64,000 nucleotides of DNA from an uncultured Bacilli bacterium (GCA_944358445.1 CALVRC010000006.1:1-64000), one strand, 5' to 3'. Shown: positions 8,586 through 17,167, counted from the first letter of the stretch. Notes: generated from the letters alone by a model not told the origin. A program made the numbers and translations.

Positions 8586-8620
8586 AAATGTTAGAATTAA
8601 AAACTCTAACATTTTATTAT
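8585..8620. terminator. Bidirectional terminator between convergent genes
   Basis: Perfect 11-bp stem AAAATGTTAGA / TCTAACATTTT (8585-8595 and 8605-8615) with A/T tracts on both sides, between a plus-strand and a minus-strand gene. The stop codon of the minus-strand gene lies in the right arm. Confidence 0.85.
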
Positions 8621-8998
8621 TTTTCCGTCTAAGTTACATATGTAAGCATTCGGTAACAATTGTTTTATTTCTTCTAAAATTTTTGTATTTTGTTCATAGT
8701 TTTTACCAACTAATATACCTTCAATAAAATTTGATGGAATACCAAAAATAATTGCACTTTCTCTATCTGTGAAAAAATCATCTTTATGTTTTCTATCATT
8801 AATAAATTTTTCATAGTATTTTGGATTTATAAAATCTTTAACATCTTTATCATTTATTATATTTGGATTTAAAATATCACCGTTTAATAAGATTTTAGAA
8901 TATTTATTATTACCATTAAAGATTATTCCTATTTGAACATTATTTTGGGCTAGACTTGGCATAAATCTTGCTTCTTTGGTTTGCTCTAGCAACCACAT
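8606..8998 (-). CDS. Hypothetical protein, 130 aa, possibly 5'-truncated
   Basis: Encodes MWLLEQTKEARFMPSL... ending in CNLDGKIIKC, with a plausible mixed alpha/beta composition and coding-like codon use. The frame stays open for 12 codons upstream of the ATG and no clear ribosome binding site precedes the start, so the true N-terminus may be lost or use another codon. No family recognised. Convergent with the histidine phosphatase gene and divergent from frr. Confidence 0.5.
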   Translation of the reverse strand: MWLLEQTKEARFMPSLAQNNVQIGIIFNGNNKYSKILLNGDILNPNIINDKDVKDFINPKYYEKFINDRKHKDDFFTDRESAIIFGIPSNFIEGILVGKNYEQNTKILEEIKQLLPNAYICNLDGKIIKC

Positions 8999-9163
8999 AT
9001 GGCAGTTTATAGAGTTTGCTTTTTTTGATTTCTTTTAGATATAAATATCATATTTTGTTAAGTACTTTTAAAAAGTTATGTGGTTTAATTTAAGCTTTGA
9101 AATCTTAATTAATTTATTTATGACAATTCATATAATTATAATAGGAAATTTTTCTTTGTTTGC

Positions 9164-9192
9164 TTGCTAATAAAGGGTAAATATATTATAAT
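9164..9192 (+). promoter_or_regulatory. Promoter of frr
   Basis: TTGCTA (9164-9169), 17-bp spacer, TATAAT (9187-9192), 19 bp before the frr start codon. The stretch 8999-9163 holds no other gene; additional TATAAT motifs occur at 9131 and 9137. Confidence 0.6.
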
Positions 9193-9211
9193 TATTTTGG
9201 AGAGTGATAAG

Positions 9212-9757
9212 ATGGACAATGTTTTGAATGAAACAGAAAGTAAGATGAAAAAAGCAATTGAAACGATGGAAAAACGTTTTACAAATGTTAGAGCAGGAAG
9301 AGCTAATCCAGCTATTTTAGATGGTGTTACAGTTAGCTATTATGGAACACCAACACCACTTAAGTCATTAGCTACTATTTCAATTCCTGAAGCTAGACAG
9401 TTAATGATTAAACCGTTTGATAGATCTAGTTTAAGTGATATTGAAAAGGGAATTTATGAAGCTAATATTGGACTTACACCTAATAATAATGGAGAGTGCA
9501 TTATTTTAAATATTCCGGCCTTAACTGAAGAAACTAGAAAAGAATATGTTAAACAAGTTAAGCAGATTGCGGAAGAAGGAAAAATTAATTTAAGAAATAT
9601 TAGACAAGATAGTAATAATGATATTAAGAAAAATGAAGATTTAACTGATGATGAAAAAGATAATTTAATGGATGATGTTCAAGAATTAATTAATAAGTAT
9701 AATAAAGTAATTGATGAAAAAGAAAAAGAAAAAGAACAAGAACTATTAACTGTCTAG
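9212..9757 (+). CDS. frr: Ribosome recycling factor
   Basis: Ribosome recycling factor, which with EF-G splits post-termination ribosomes. 181 residues, normal family length. Conserved blocks are RAGRANPAILDGV, YYGTPTPL, ATISIPEAR, IKPFD, IYEANIGLTPNNNG and the C-terminal LTDDEKDNLMDDVQELINKY. The start at 9212 gives the standard N-terminus and has GGAGAG upstream; the open frame from 9164 has no ribosome binding site. pyrH, the usual upstream neighbour, is not here. The next gene starts about 10 bp downstream. Confidence 0.95.
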   Translation: MDNVLNETESKMKKAIETMEKRFTNVRAGRANPAILDGVTVSYYGTPTPLKSLATISIPEARQLMIKPFDRSSLSDIEKGIYEANIGLTPNNNGECIILNIPALTEETRKEYVKQVKQIAEEGKINLRNIRQDSNNDIKKNEDLTDDEKDNLMDDVQELINKYNKVIDEKEKEKEQELLTV

Positions 9758-9766
9758 GTGATGAAT

Positions 9767-10924
9767 ATGTTTGGACGGAAGGTTAGTAAAGATTTAGATG
9801 TTAGAAAGGTAAATGAGGTTACTGATTTAGCTTCTAAGGTTTTAAGAGTTTTATATCTTTTACTTATAGCAGCAATTGCTTATGTAGTAATTAGGTTATT
9901 TAAAGAAACAAAAATTTTGGATTTTATATTTAAAATTTTGGAAATTTGTTTACCACTTTTTATTGGAATTTTAATAGCTTGGCTTTTTGATCCATTTATT
10001 AAATGGCTTGAGACTAAAAAAATAAGACGAACTTTAGGAGCGGTTATTACTTATTTACTTATATTTTTAGTTATTTTTCTAGTTTTAGTAACATTAATAC
10101 CACTTTTAATTGATCAGGTTCGTGAGTTTGCACGTATTATTCCTGATGTATTTGATACAGTTAAAACGTGGAGTTTAGATTTATTTAATAATTTAGATAA
10201 TTCTAATTTAATTGATTTTGAAAAGATGAAACATGAGGCACTTACTTCACTTGAAGATTTTGCGACTAATATAACTACAACAATGCCACAAAATATTTTA
10301 GGTTTTATTTCTAGTTTGTTTTCTGGGCTTGGAGTATTTATTCTTGGTTTAATCATTGGATTTTTCTTGATAGTAAATTTTGATAATAGTTCTAATTTAT
10401 TTACATTTATTCCTAAAAAGTTTAGAAAAACTACAGTTGCTTTATTAGATGAAGTTAATGGTTCACTTAGAAATTATGTGAAAGGTGCGGTACTTGACTG
10501 TACATTAATATTTGTTCTTTCATCTTTAGCTTTTTGGGCAGTTGGTCTTAAAGCTCCAATGTTATTTGGTTTATTTTGTGGTTTAACTAATATTATTCCA
10601 TATGCAGGACCTTATATTGGTGGAGCACCGGCTGTTATAGTTGGTCTTACTCAAAGCCCAACAATTGGTATTTTAACTTTGGTTGTTATTGCTGTTATTC
10701 AATTTTTGGAAGGTAATTTTTTACAACCGATTATTATGTCTAAGACAACTAAGTTACATCCAGTTACAATTATGCTTGGACTTTTAGTGTTTGGTTATTT
10801 CTTTGGAATTGTTGGAATGCTTATTTCAACTCCAGTTATTGCCGCACTTAAAACGGTATTTAAATTTTATGATGATAAATATGGCATTATAGAAAAAGAT
10901 GAAGAAGAGAAAACCACGGTTTAG
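9767..10924 (+). CDS. AI-2E family membrane transporter
   Basis: A 385-residue polytopic protein of the AI-2E/PerM (UPF0118) family. Hydrophobic segments lie near residues 30-50, 65-85, 100-125, 190-215, 250-275, 285-320 and 340-365. The family core is visible as LCGLTNIIPYAGPYIGG-type residues (FCGLTNIIPYAGPYIGG) followed by LEGNFLQPIIMSK. Members export a signalling molecule or act in ion and pH tolerance; substrate here is unknown. Start 9767 is chosen because TAGGTGATG sits 5 bp upstream; GTG 9758 and ATG 9761 overlap that site. The stop codon sits in a terminator stem. Confidence 0.85.
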   Translation: MFGRKVSKDLDVRKVNEVTDLASKVLRVLYLLLIAAIAYVVIRLFKETKILDFIFKILEICLPLFIGILIAWLFDPFIKWLETKKIRRTLGAVITYLLIFLVIFLVLVTLIPLLIDQVREFARIIPDVFDTVKTWSLDLFNNLDNSNLIDFEKMKHEALTSLEDFATNITTTMPQNILGFISSLFSGLGVFILGLIIGFFLIVNFDNSSNLFTFIPKKFRKTTVALLDEVNGSLRNYVKGAVLDCTLIFVLSSLAFWAVGLKAPMLFGLFCGLTNIIPYAGPYIGGAPAVIVGLTQSPTIGILTLVVIAVIQFLEGNFLQPIIMSKTTKLHPVTIMLGLLVFGYFFGIVGMLISTPVIAALKTVFKFYDDKYGIIEKDEEEKTTV

Positions 10925-10933
10925 TGGTTTTTC
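10910..10933 (+). terminator. Terminator overlapping the AI-2E stop codon
   Basis: AAAACCAC / GTGGTTTT perfect stem with loop GGTTTA, then T and C. The stop codon is in the loop/right arm. Confidence 0.7.
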
Positions 10934-10950
10934 TATAAGGGGAGATTTTG

Positions 10951-11493
10951 ATGAAGATATATGTTATTTCTGGAAAAGCTAGACATGGCAAAGATACAGT
11001 AGCTTTGGATATTAAAGAGATATATGAGGATAAAGGTTTAAAGGTTATTAATTTAGCTTATGGTAGTTATATTAAAGAGTATGCGAAGAAAATTAGTAAT
11101 TGGGATGGCAGTGAAGAATCTAAACCTAGAGAGTTACTTCAAGAACTTGGGACTGATGTTATACGCAAAAAAATTGATAATGATTTTTTTGTTAGAAGAA
11201 TTTGCGAAGATATTAAGGTTTATAGCTATTATTTTGATATTATAACTATTTCTGATGCAAGGTTTCCTAATGAACTTGAATGGCCAAAGAAAAATTTTGA
11301 TAATGTAATTAATATTAGGGTAATTCGAGATGGATATGATAGTGTTTTATCAGAAAAGGAACAAAAACATTTGACTGAGGTAGCATTAGATGAGTATAAT
11401 AATTACGATTATGTGATTCATAACGATGGAACTTTAGAAGATTTGAGGATTAAAGTTTCCGATGTAGTGAGGAAGGTAGAACATGAATATTAG
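10951..11493 (+). CDS. Deoxynucleoside monophosphate kinase-like P-loop protein
   Basis: A 180-residue P-loop protein with Walker A GKARHGKDT (about residues 8-16), an early ELGTDVIRKK block and ITISDARFPNELEW, the pattern of phage-type dNMP kinases and their bacterial relatives. It would phosphorylate (deoxy)nucleotides with ATP. Start 10951 is preceded by GGGGAG with good spacing; TTG 10948 is less likely. The gene overlaps alaS by 11 bp, so translation is probably coupled. Other adenylate-kinase-like roles are possible. Confidence 0.65.
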   Translation: MKIYVISGKARHGKDTVALDIKEIYEDKGLKVINLAYGSYIKEYAKKISNWDGSEESKPRELLQELGTDVIRKKIDNDFFVRRICEDIKVYSYYFDIITISDARFPNELEWPKKNFDNVINIRVIRDGYDSVLSEKEQKHLTEVALDEYNNYDYVIHNDGTLEDLRIKVSDVVRKVEHEY

Positions 11494-13231
11494 AGAAGAA
11501 TTTATAAAATATTTTGAAAAGAATGGACATAAACAAATTCCTAGTAGTCCAATTGTACCAGAAAATGACCCAACAGTTTTATTTAATACAGCAGGAATGC
11601 AACCACTTGTTCCTTATTTGTTGGGGGAAAAACATCCTTATGGGAAAAGGCTTTGCGATTATCAGAAATGTGTTAGATTAACTGATTTGGATGAAATAGG
11701 AGATAAAACTCATCATACTTTTTTTGAAATGTTAGGTAACTGGAGTTTAGGAGATTATTTTAAAAAAGAATCTATTGGTTATAGTTTTGAATTTTTAACT
11801 AAGGTTTTGAATATTCCAGTTGAAAGACTTGCTGTAACTGTATTTGAAGGTAATGATAAAATTCCACGAGATGAAGTTTCGGCTTGTAGATGGAAAGAAC
11901 TTGGAATTAGTGATGATAGAATTGCTTATTTAGGTGTAGATGATAACTTTTGGATTGCCGGTGAGTCTGGTCCTTGTGGCAGTGATACTGAAATATTTTA
12001 TTTTAGAAGTGATGATGAAATTCCAGAAAAATTTGATCCAGATGATGATAGATGGGTGGAAATTTGGAATAATGTGTTTATGGAATTTTATAAAGATGAA
12101 AATGGAAATATAAGTGAACTTAAGCAGAAAAATGTTGATACAGGAATGGGACTTGAACGTATTGTTGCAGTTTTAGAAGGTGTGGATGATAATTATAAGA
12201 GTTCTATTTGGTCTGATGTTATTAATAAGTTAGAGGATATTACTGGTTTAACATATGAAGGTAATGAGAAAGCTATGAGAATTATAGTAGACCATATTAG
12301 AACGGCTGTATTTATTGCAGCAGATCCTGCGGGTATTAAACCAAGTAATACAGATCAAGGATATATTTTAAGAAGGTTAATTAGAAGAGCTATTCGTCAA
12401 GCTAGAAAACTCGGTGTAGATATTAATAGCAATTTTGATGAACAAATTGCTTTGCTAATTATAAGTAAATATGAGAAGTATTATAGTGAGCTTAAAGATA
12501 ATAAGCAAGTAGTTTTAGATGTGCTTTCTAATGAAAAAAAGAAATTCGGTAGAACTTTAGAAAAAGGTTTAAGAGAGTTCGAAAAATTGGTTAATTCTGA
12601 TGAAAGTGTTATTAATAAGGATACATCTTTTAAATTATATGATACTTACGGTTTTCCAATTGAACTTACTATAGAAGAGGCTAAAGATAGAGGTATGGAT
12701 GTCGATGTGGATGGATTTTATGAGAAATTTAGAGAACATCAAGAAAAATCTAGAACAGCTTCTAAGGGTAAATTCAAAGGTGGTTTATCTGGAAATAGTG
12801 AGATAGAGACTAAATATCATACAGCTACTCATTTACTTAATGCGGCTTTAAAAGAGGTCATTGGACCAGAAGTTCATCAACTTGGTAGTAATATTACACC
12901 TGAAAGACTTAGATTTGATTTTCCTTGTGATCATAAGATGACTGATGAAGAAAAAAAACAGACAGAAGATTTGGTTAATAAGTGGATTAAAGATGATATT
13001 TTAGTTGAAAAATTAGAAATGAGTAAGGATGAAGCTATTGAATCTGGCGCGGAGTGCACATTTATTGATAGATATCCTGATATTGTTACAGTTTATAAAA
13101 TGGGTGATATTTCTATGGAATTATGTGGTGGACCACATGTTAGTCATACTGGAGAATTAGGACACTTTAAGATAAAAAAAGAAGAAGCTAGTAGTGCAGG
13201 TGTTAGAAGAATAAAGGCTATTTTAGAATAG
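11483..13231 (+). CDS. alaS: Alanyl-tRNA synthetase, short form lacking the C-terminal domain
   Basis: Class II alanine-tRNA ligase. The N-terminal catalytic domain is complete (FNTAGMQPLVPY, FFEMLGNWSLGDYFK, GESGPCGSDTEI, EIWNNVFMEF, GMGLERIVAVL), followed by the tRNA-recognition region (DHIRTAVFIAADP, YILRRLIRRAIRQ). The editing domain starts near residue 440 with the zinc/active-site HTATH and ends with CGGPHVSHTGE near 547. At 582 residues it is about 290 shorter than usual AlaRS. The linker before the editing domain is shortened and the whole C-Ala (DHHA1-type) part is absent. A terminator directly follows and no C-Ala remnant was seen downstream, so this is a genuine short form, not a frameshift. 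Confidence 0.93.
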   Translation: MNIREEFIKYFEKNGHKQIPSSPIVPENDPTVLFNTAGMQPLVPYLLGEKHPYGKRLCDYQKCVRLTDLDEIGDKTHHTFFEMLGNWSLGDYFKKESIGYSFEFLTKVLNIPVERLAVTVFEGNDKIPRDEVSACRWKELGISDDRIAYLGVDDNFWIAGESGPCGSDTEIFYFRSDDEIPEKFDPDDDRWVEIWNNVFMEFYKDENGNISELKQKNVDTGMGLERIVAVLEGVDDNYKSSIWSDVINKLEDITGLTYEGNEKAMRIIVDHIRTAVFIAADPAGIKPSNTDQGYILRRLIRRAIRQARKLGVDINSNFDEQIALLIISKYEKYYSELKDNKQVVLDVLSNEKKKFGRTLEKGLREFEKLVNSDESVINKDTSFKLYDTYGFPIELTIEEAKDRGMDVDVDGFYEKFREHQEKSRTASKGKFKGGLSGNSEIETKYHTATHLLNAALKEVIGPEVHQLGSNITPERLRFDFPCDHKMTDEEKKQTEDLVNKWIKDDILVEKLEMSKDEAIESGAECTFIDRYPDIVTVYKMGDISMELCGGPHVSHTGELGHFKIKKEEASSAGVRRIKAILE

Positions 13232-13240
13232 CCTTTTGTT
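13213..13240 (+). terminator. Terminator after alaS
   Basis: Perfect stem AAAGGCTATT / AATAGCCTTT with TTAG loop, followed by T-rich sequence. The alaS stop codon lies in the right arm. Confidence 0.85.
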
Positions 13241-13254
13241 TAAGCGGTATAAAT

Positions 13255-13651
13255 GTGATAGTAATTGAGATTTTGGCAGAAATATTTTATTTTGTTTGGA
13301 GTTTAATATTTTTAACTTTATCAATAAAAGAAGACTTATTTGTTTATTTTTGGTTTTTATATGTTGTGTTTATGCTTTTTGTATGTGGAAATTATTTGAA
13401 TGAGCAGGAGTCCATGGAATATATGCTTTAATCCTATATTATATATTTAAATTTTCTTTTGGAAGTGGGTTTGTAGCTTTATTGTTATTTGTGCCATTTC
13501 TTAATAATATTTTACTTTTCCTATTACTGTTTTTTTAGCAAGAACTTTTGGAAAAAGTTTTCTATTTGGTTTAGGGTTATATTTGTTTAATATAATATTT
13601 CTTCCGATATTAGTCTTTAGTAAAAAAACTTACTTTTTACAAAGAAATTAA
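13255..13651 (+). pseudogene. Decayed membrane protein gene (DUF5684-like)
   Basis: Three successive frames encode consecutive parts of one hydrophobic protein. From 13255 a 58-codon frame is rich in Phe, Leu and Val. The next frame reads GVHGIYALI and then FVPFLNNILLFLL; the last reads FLARTFGKSFLFGLGLY and FLPILVFSKKTYF, ending at 13651. The order (small-residue Trp/Tyr-Ala-Leu-Ile, membrane helix, A(R/K)xFGKS, GLGL, FLPILxF) is that of small DUF5684-type membrane proteins. At least two frameshifts break it, and the promoter of the next gene begins just after its end. The family call is tentative; the decay is clear. Confidence 0.6.
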
Positions 13652-13653
13652 AT

Positions 13654-13681
13654 TTGACAAAGATTTGTTTGCTAGTATAAT
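13654..13681 (+). promoter_or_regulatory. Promoter of the DUF4116-like gene
   Basis: TTGACA (13654-13659), 16-bp spacer, TATAAT (13676-13681), 26 bp before the start codon at 13707. Confidence 0.8.
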
Positions 13682-13706
13682 AATGTCTAATTTGAGGAGG
13701 AAAATT

Positions 13707-14132
13707 ATGATTAGCGATAATGCAAAAAGTAGATGGGTTACTGACTTTAGTAATGGAGTTTCTTTATCTTTTGCACCTGCAAGTGTTCAAGATAATAAAG
13801 AGCTAGTGATGGTGGCTGTAGGTTTAAATGGTATGAATTTAAAGTTTGTAAGTGAGAGACTTAAAAATGATATTGATGTAGTAGAAAGAGCTATTTGTGA
13901 GAACATTTTAGCTTTACAGTTTGCTAGCATTGATTTACAAAAACAAATTGTTCATTATGGTACTTTAGAAGTTAGAAAAGTTAAAAATGAAAATTATAAT
14001 TATTTGCAACAAATGACAAGAGAAGAGTTTAATAATGCAATAATAGATGAGTTAGAAAATTTGGGTGGTTTACTTAAGTTTATAGCAAAAGAAAATTTTA
14101 GTGAGCAAAAGGGCAAACAAAAAACAAAATAA
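13707..14132 (+). CDS. Hypothetical protein with a DUF4116-like segment
   Basis: A 141-residue soluble protein. The middle (NGMNLKFVSERLKND then VVERAICENILALQFAS) resembles the DUF4116 repeat, where short helices follow a pattern of Gly, Leu, Ser and Asp-x-x-Val-Val. The rest is unassigned; the C-terminus is Lys/Gln-rich. Start 13707 has GAGGAGG six bases upstream and a consensus promoter before that; the frame is open to 13665 but that overlaps the promoter. It stands alone between a pseudogene and gpsB. Function unknown. Confidence 0.6.
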   Translation: MISDNAKSRWVTDFSNGVSLSFAPASVQDNKELVMVAVGLNGMNLKFVSERLKNDIDVVERAICENILALQFASIDLQKQIVHYGTLEVRKVKNENYNYLQQMTREEFNNAIIDELENLGGLLKFIAKENFSEQKGKQKTK

Positions 14133-14219
14133 TATTTTGACTATTTATATGGCAATATATGGTCATTGACAAATGGTCTTTTTTTTGAGAAAATGATAGT
14201 GTTTAAGGAGGGGATGACC

Positions 14220-14549
14220 GTGCTTCAGGAAAGATTATTACTTACACCAAAAGATATTTTGGAAAAAGAGTTTAAAATCGATACAAGAGGTTATAGACCC
14301 CAAGAGGTAGATAAGTTCTTAGATGAGGTAATAAGTGATTATGATGAGATGATTTCCATTATTAAGGAACTTGAAAGAGAAAAAAAGGATTTAATCGATG
14401 AAAATATTAGATTAAAACAAGAAGTACGTAATGCTAGAACTAAATTAGATGTTTTGAGAAATGCAGCTCCTGTTGAGGTTTCTAATGCTGACTTACTTAG
14501 ACGGTTATCTAATTTAGAAAAGATTATTTATGGTGAAACAGGTAAATAA
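14220..14549 (+). CDS. gpsB: Cell division protein GpsB (DivIVA family)
   Basis: GpsB, the membrane-curvature-linked scaffold that coordinates septal and lateral wall synthesis. About 109 residues. The N-terminal DivIVA/GpsB block is LTPKDILEKEFKIDTRGYRPQEVDKFLDEV. A coiled coil follows (ELEREKKDLIDENIRLKQEV), then the conserved C-terminal LLRRLSNLEKIIYG, which matches the LKRLSNLEKHVFG end of Bacillus GpsB. AAGGAGG at 14205-14211 favours GTG 14220 (8-bp spacing) over ATG 14214 (2-bp spacing). rnpB follows directly, as in Bacillus. Presence of GpsB argues for a walled cell. Confidence 0.88.
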   Translation: MLQERLLLTPKDILEKEFKIDTRGYRPQEVDKFLDEVISDYDEMISIIKELEREKKDLIDENIRLKQEVRNARTKLDVLRNAAPVEVSNADLLRRLSNLEKIIYGETGK

Positions 14550-14898
14550 TATTTTGGCAAACGCTGCATTCATAGTAATGTAGAGGAAAGTCCATGCTTA
14601 CACGGTCTGTGATGACTGTAGTGTTTGTGCATAGGGAATAAATAACCTATGGTAGTTTTTAACTAACGGCGAAGTTTAGCCTAAGTCTTTGATACGGTGA
14701 TACTTCATAAAGTGCCGCAGTGACGATGCTTTTAGAAATAAAAGAGTGAAACGTGGTAAACCCCACAAGTAAGAAACCCAAATTTTGGTAGGGGAACCTA
14801 ATAAGAGAGAACTTAAGAATTTCTTATGGGATTGCTTTGGCAATAGATAAATGTTTGCCGCCTAGAAATAGGAACAGAACATGGCTTATAAAATATTA
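14550..14898 (+). ncRNA. rnpB: RNase P RNA, type B
   Basis: Catalytic RNA of RNase P, which matures tRNA 5' ends. The conserved GAGGAAAGTCCATGC follows the P1/P2 region, then CACGGTCTGTG, AAAGTGCCGCAGTGACG, GTGAAACGTGGTAAACCCC, AAACCCAAATTTTGGTAGGGG and GTTTGCCGCCTAG occur in the order and wording of the Bacillus (type B) molecule. The end has the diagnostic ACAGAACATGGCTTAT. P1 is formed by AATATTTT (14548-14555) and AAAATATT (14890-14897), so the RNA overlaps the end of gpsB. Confidence 0.95.
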
Positions 14899-14924
14899 TT
14901 TTGTTTATTTTAGAAAGGATAGTT

Positions 14925-15395
14925 ATGAAGGAGATTGGCGAGAAATTAAAGGAAGCCCGGGAAAGCATAGGCGTTTCAATTGAAGAAGTGGCTGAAGATT
15001 TAAAATTAAGGCCATCTCAAATTGAGAATATCGAGGCTGGCAATACGGATGCTTTTAAAGATATGTTTTATTTAAAATATTTTATTAGGGATTATGCCAA
15101 GTATTTAGGCCTTGATAAAGAAGATTTAATTGATGAGTTTAATGAGTATTTATTTGATTATACTTCAAGACTTTCTTTAGATGATATTAAAGCTGCTAAA
15201 AAGAAAAAAAAGGAAAGTAAGAAGATAAAATCACCTTATACTATTGAAAGAAAAAATAGAATGTCAATAATTATGTTTGGCATATATGTTATTATCGCAC
15301 TTTTAATTGTTCTAATTATTTATTTAATAATTAGTTTAAATACTTCTGAAAATGATGATTTTATTGAAGGTGCTATTATTACAGAAAGCAGGTAG
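14925..15395 (+). CDS. rodZ: RodZ-like helix-turn-helix membrane protein
   Basis: A 156-residue protein with an N-terminal HTH_25 domain (IGEKLKEARESIGVSIEEVA then LKLRPSQIENIE), a basic stretch of lysines near 95-110, one membrane helix (about 122-148) and a very short outer tail. This is the RodZ/YmfM layout; RodZ links MreB to the wall-elongation complex. The outer domain is far smaller than in E. coli. Position directly before pgsA and recA matches Bacillus. Start 14925 has GAAAGGA upstream. Confidence 0.8.
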   Translation: MKEIGEKLKEARESIGVSIEEVAEDLKLRPSQIENIEAGNTDAFKDMFYLKYFIRDYAKYLGLDKEDLIDEFNEYLFDYTSRLSLDDIKAAKKKKKESKKIKSPYTIERKNRMSIIMFGIYVIIALLIVLIIYLIISLNTSENDDFIEGAIITESR

Positions 15396-15401
15396 TTAAA
15401 T

Positions 15402-16001
15402 ATGAATTTACCAAATAAATTAACAATGGCAAGAATTATTATGACTTTTTTAATTATTTTGATTTTGTTATTTCCATTTTCAGCAATGGGAATTAATGTA
15501 ACACAACTTCTTATTAATGAAACTATAAAAGTGGATATTCGTTATCCCATAGCAGGAATTCTTTTTATTATCGCATCACTTACTGATTTTATAGATGGAT
15601 ATATTGCTCGTTCACGTAATTTAGTTACTGATTTTGGTAAAATGATGGATGCGATTGCAGATAAAATTTTAGTTAATTCAATACTTATTATTTTATGTGC
15701 TCAAGGGTTTATTCATCCAATTATTCCAGTTGTTATTATTGTAAGAGATACAATTGTTGATTCTATTAAGATGGTTGCTGGTTCTAAAGGAAATGTAGTG
15801 GCGGCTATTAAGACGGGTAAATTTAAAACGGCTTCTTTGATGATTGGTATTGTTATGACTTTATTTTATAATTTACCTTTTGAACTTTGGAATATCCATA
15901 TTTCTGATTTCTTATTAATTGTTGCTGCAGTACTTTCAGTTATTTCAGGAATTCAATATTTTACGATGAATAAAAAATATATATTTGATGAGGGAATGTA
16001 A
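15402..16001 (+). CDS. pgsA: CDP-diacylglycerol-glycerol-3-phosphate 3-phosphatidyltransferase
   Basis: PgsA makes phosphatidylglycerol-phosphate from CDP-diacylglycerol and glycerol-3-phosphate in the membrane. 199 residues. The CDP-alcohol phosphotransferase signature DG-x2-AR-x8-G-x3-D-x3-D is complete (DGYIARSRNLVTDFGKMMDA then IADK). The N-terminal NLPNKLTMARI is typical of PgsA, and several membrane helices follow. It starts 6 bp after rodZ. Its end has a weak GGAA...TTCC hairpin with T5. Confidence 0.92.
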   Translation: MNLPNKLTMARIIMTFLIILILLFPFSAMGINVTQLLINETIKVDIRYPIAGILFIIASLTDFIDGYIARSRNLVTDFGKMMDAIADKILVNSILIILCAQGFIHPIIPVVIIVRDTIVDSIKMVAGSKGNVVAAIKTGKFKTASLMIGIVMTLFYNLPFELWNIHISDFLLIVAAVLSVISGIQYFTMNKKYIFDEGM

Positions 16002-16027
16002 TAGTTCCTTTTTAATTTGTATTTTTT

Positions 16028-16041
16028 TGAACAAATGTTCG
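16028..16041 (+). promoter_or_regulatory. LexA (SOS) operator of recA
   Basis: TGAACAAATGTTCG, a near-perfect match to the Gram-positive LexA/DinR box CGAACATATGTTCG, 9 bp upstream of the recA -35 box. It indicates SOS control of recA. Confidence 0.85.
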
Positions 16042-16049
16042 TGAAAGTG

Positions 16050-16078
16050 TTGACTTTTTATTTTATATATTATAAAAT
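16050..16078 (+). promoter_or_regulatory. Promoter of recA
   Basis: TTGACT (16050-16055), 17-bp spacer, TAAAAT (16073-16078), 29 bp before the start codon. Confidence 0.7.
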
Positions 16079-16107
16079 GTGATTGTAGGAGTGAAGGAGG
16101 AAAATAA

Positions 16108-17106
16108 ATGGCAAAATCAACTAATGAAGTCGATCAAAATTTGAAACAAGTTTTAGCAGATATCGAAAAGCAATTTGGTAAAGGATCTTTAATGCGTTTG
16201 GGTGATAATGACCGTAGAGAAATAGATGTTATATCTAGTGGAAGTATTGCTTTAGATGTTGCACTTGGTATAGGTGGATATCCAAAAGGAAGAATTATAG
16301 AAATTTTTGGACCTGAATCTAGTGGTAAAACTACTTTTGCTCTTCATGCAATTGCAGAAGCTCAAAAGGCGGGTGGTAAGGTAGCATTTATAGATGCTGA
16401 AAATTCACTTGATCCACAGTATGCAGCTAGACTTGGAGTTGATATAAATGAATTATTACTTTCGCAGCCAGATAATGGTGAACAAGCTTTAGAGATAACG
16501 GAAGCTTTAGTTCGCAGTGGAGCTATTAGTGTTATTGTAATTGATTCAGTAGCGGCTTTAGTTCCTAAGGCTGAAATAGAAGGTGAGATGGGAGATTCTC
16601 AAGTTGGACTTCAAGCAAGGCTTATGAGTAAAGCTTTAAGAAAGCTTGCAGGAGTAATAAATAAAACGAATACTATTGCAATTTTTATAAATCAATTAAG
16701 AGAAAAAGTAGGAGTTGTTTATGGTAATCCTGAGGTAACTCCTGGTGGTAGAGCTTTAAAATTTTATTCTTCTATTAGACTCGATATTAGAAAAAGTGAA
16801 CAAATTAAACAAGGTACAGAAATTGTTGGTAATAAAGTTAAAGTTAAGATCGTTAAAAATAAGATGGCTCCACCATTTAAAACATGCGAAGTTGATATTA
16901 TGTATGGAACTGGAATTTCTCATGAAGGGGAATTAATTGATTTAGCTTCTCAAGCTGATATTATTCAAAAATCTGGTGCATGGTATGCTTATAATGGTGA
17001 AAAAATTGGTCAAGGAAAAGAAAATACTAAGGATTATTTAAAAGCTCATCCGGAAATTGAAGAGGAAATTAACAAAAAAGTACGTGAACATTATAATATG
17101 AAATAA
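16108..17106 (+). CDS. recA: Recombinase RecA
   Basis: DNA strand-exchange protein and co-protease of the SOS response. 332 residues. Walker A is GPESSGKTT (about 69-77); also seen are [12 protein letters not shown] (Asn-Ser replaces the common Glu-His, and the C-terminal tail is short), [18 protein letters not shown]-type L1 region and [11 protein letters not shown]. Strong AAGGAGG ribosome site. Monocistronic with a LexA box and a following terminator. Confidence 0.96.
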   Translation: MAKSTNEVDQNLKQVLADIEKQFGKGSLMRLGDNDRREIDVISSGSIALDVALGIGGYPKGRIIEIFGPESSGKTTFALHAIAEAQKAGGKVAFIDAENSLDPQYAARLGVDINELLLSQPDNGEQALEITEALVRSGAISVIVIDSVAALVPKAEIEGEMGDSQVGLQARLMSKALRKLAGVINKTNTIAIFINQLREKVGVVYGNPEVTPGGRALKFYSSIRLDIRKSEQIKQGTEIVGNKVKVKIVKNKMAPPFKTCEVDIMYGTGISHEGELIDLASQADIIQKSGAWYAYNGEKIGQGKENTKDYLKAHPEIEEEINKKVREHYNMK

Positions 17107-17140
17107 CTGATAGGTTTTGAAAACTTATCAGTTTTATTTT
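17105..17140 (+). terminator. Terminator after recA
   Basis: Stem CTGATAGGTTTT / GAAAACTTATCAG followed by TTTTATTTT, immediately after the recA stop codon. Confidence 0.85.
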
Positions 17141-17167
17141 GACTTTTATATGTTTTTAAGTTATAAT
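17139..17167 (+). promoter_or_regulatory. Promoter of the Val/Pro/Thr-repeat membrane protein
   Basis: TTGACT (17139-17144), 17-bp spacer, TATAAT (17162-17167), 27 bp before ATG 17195. Confidence 0.75.

Noticed and set aside
11483-13231. alaS truncated by a frameshift
   Set aside because: A terminator follows directly and the downstream sequence encodes an unrelated membrane protein remnant, not the missing domain.
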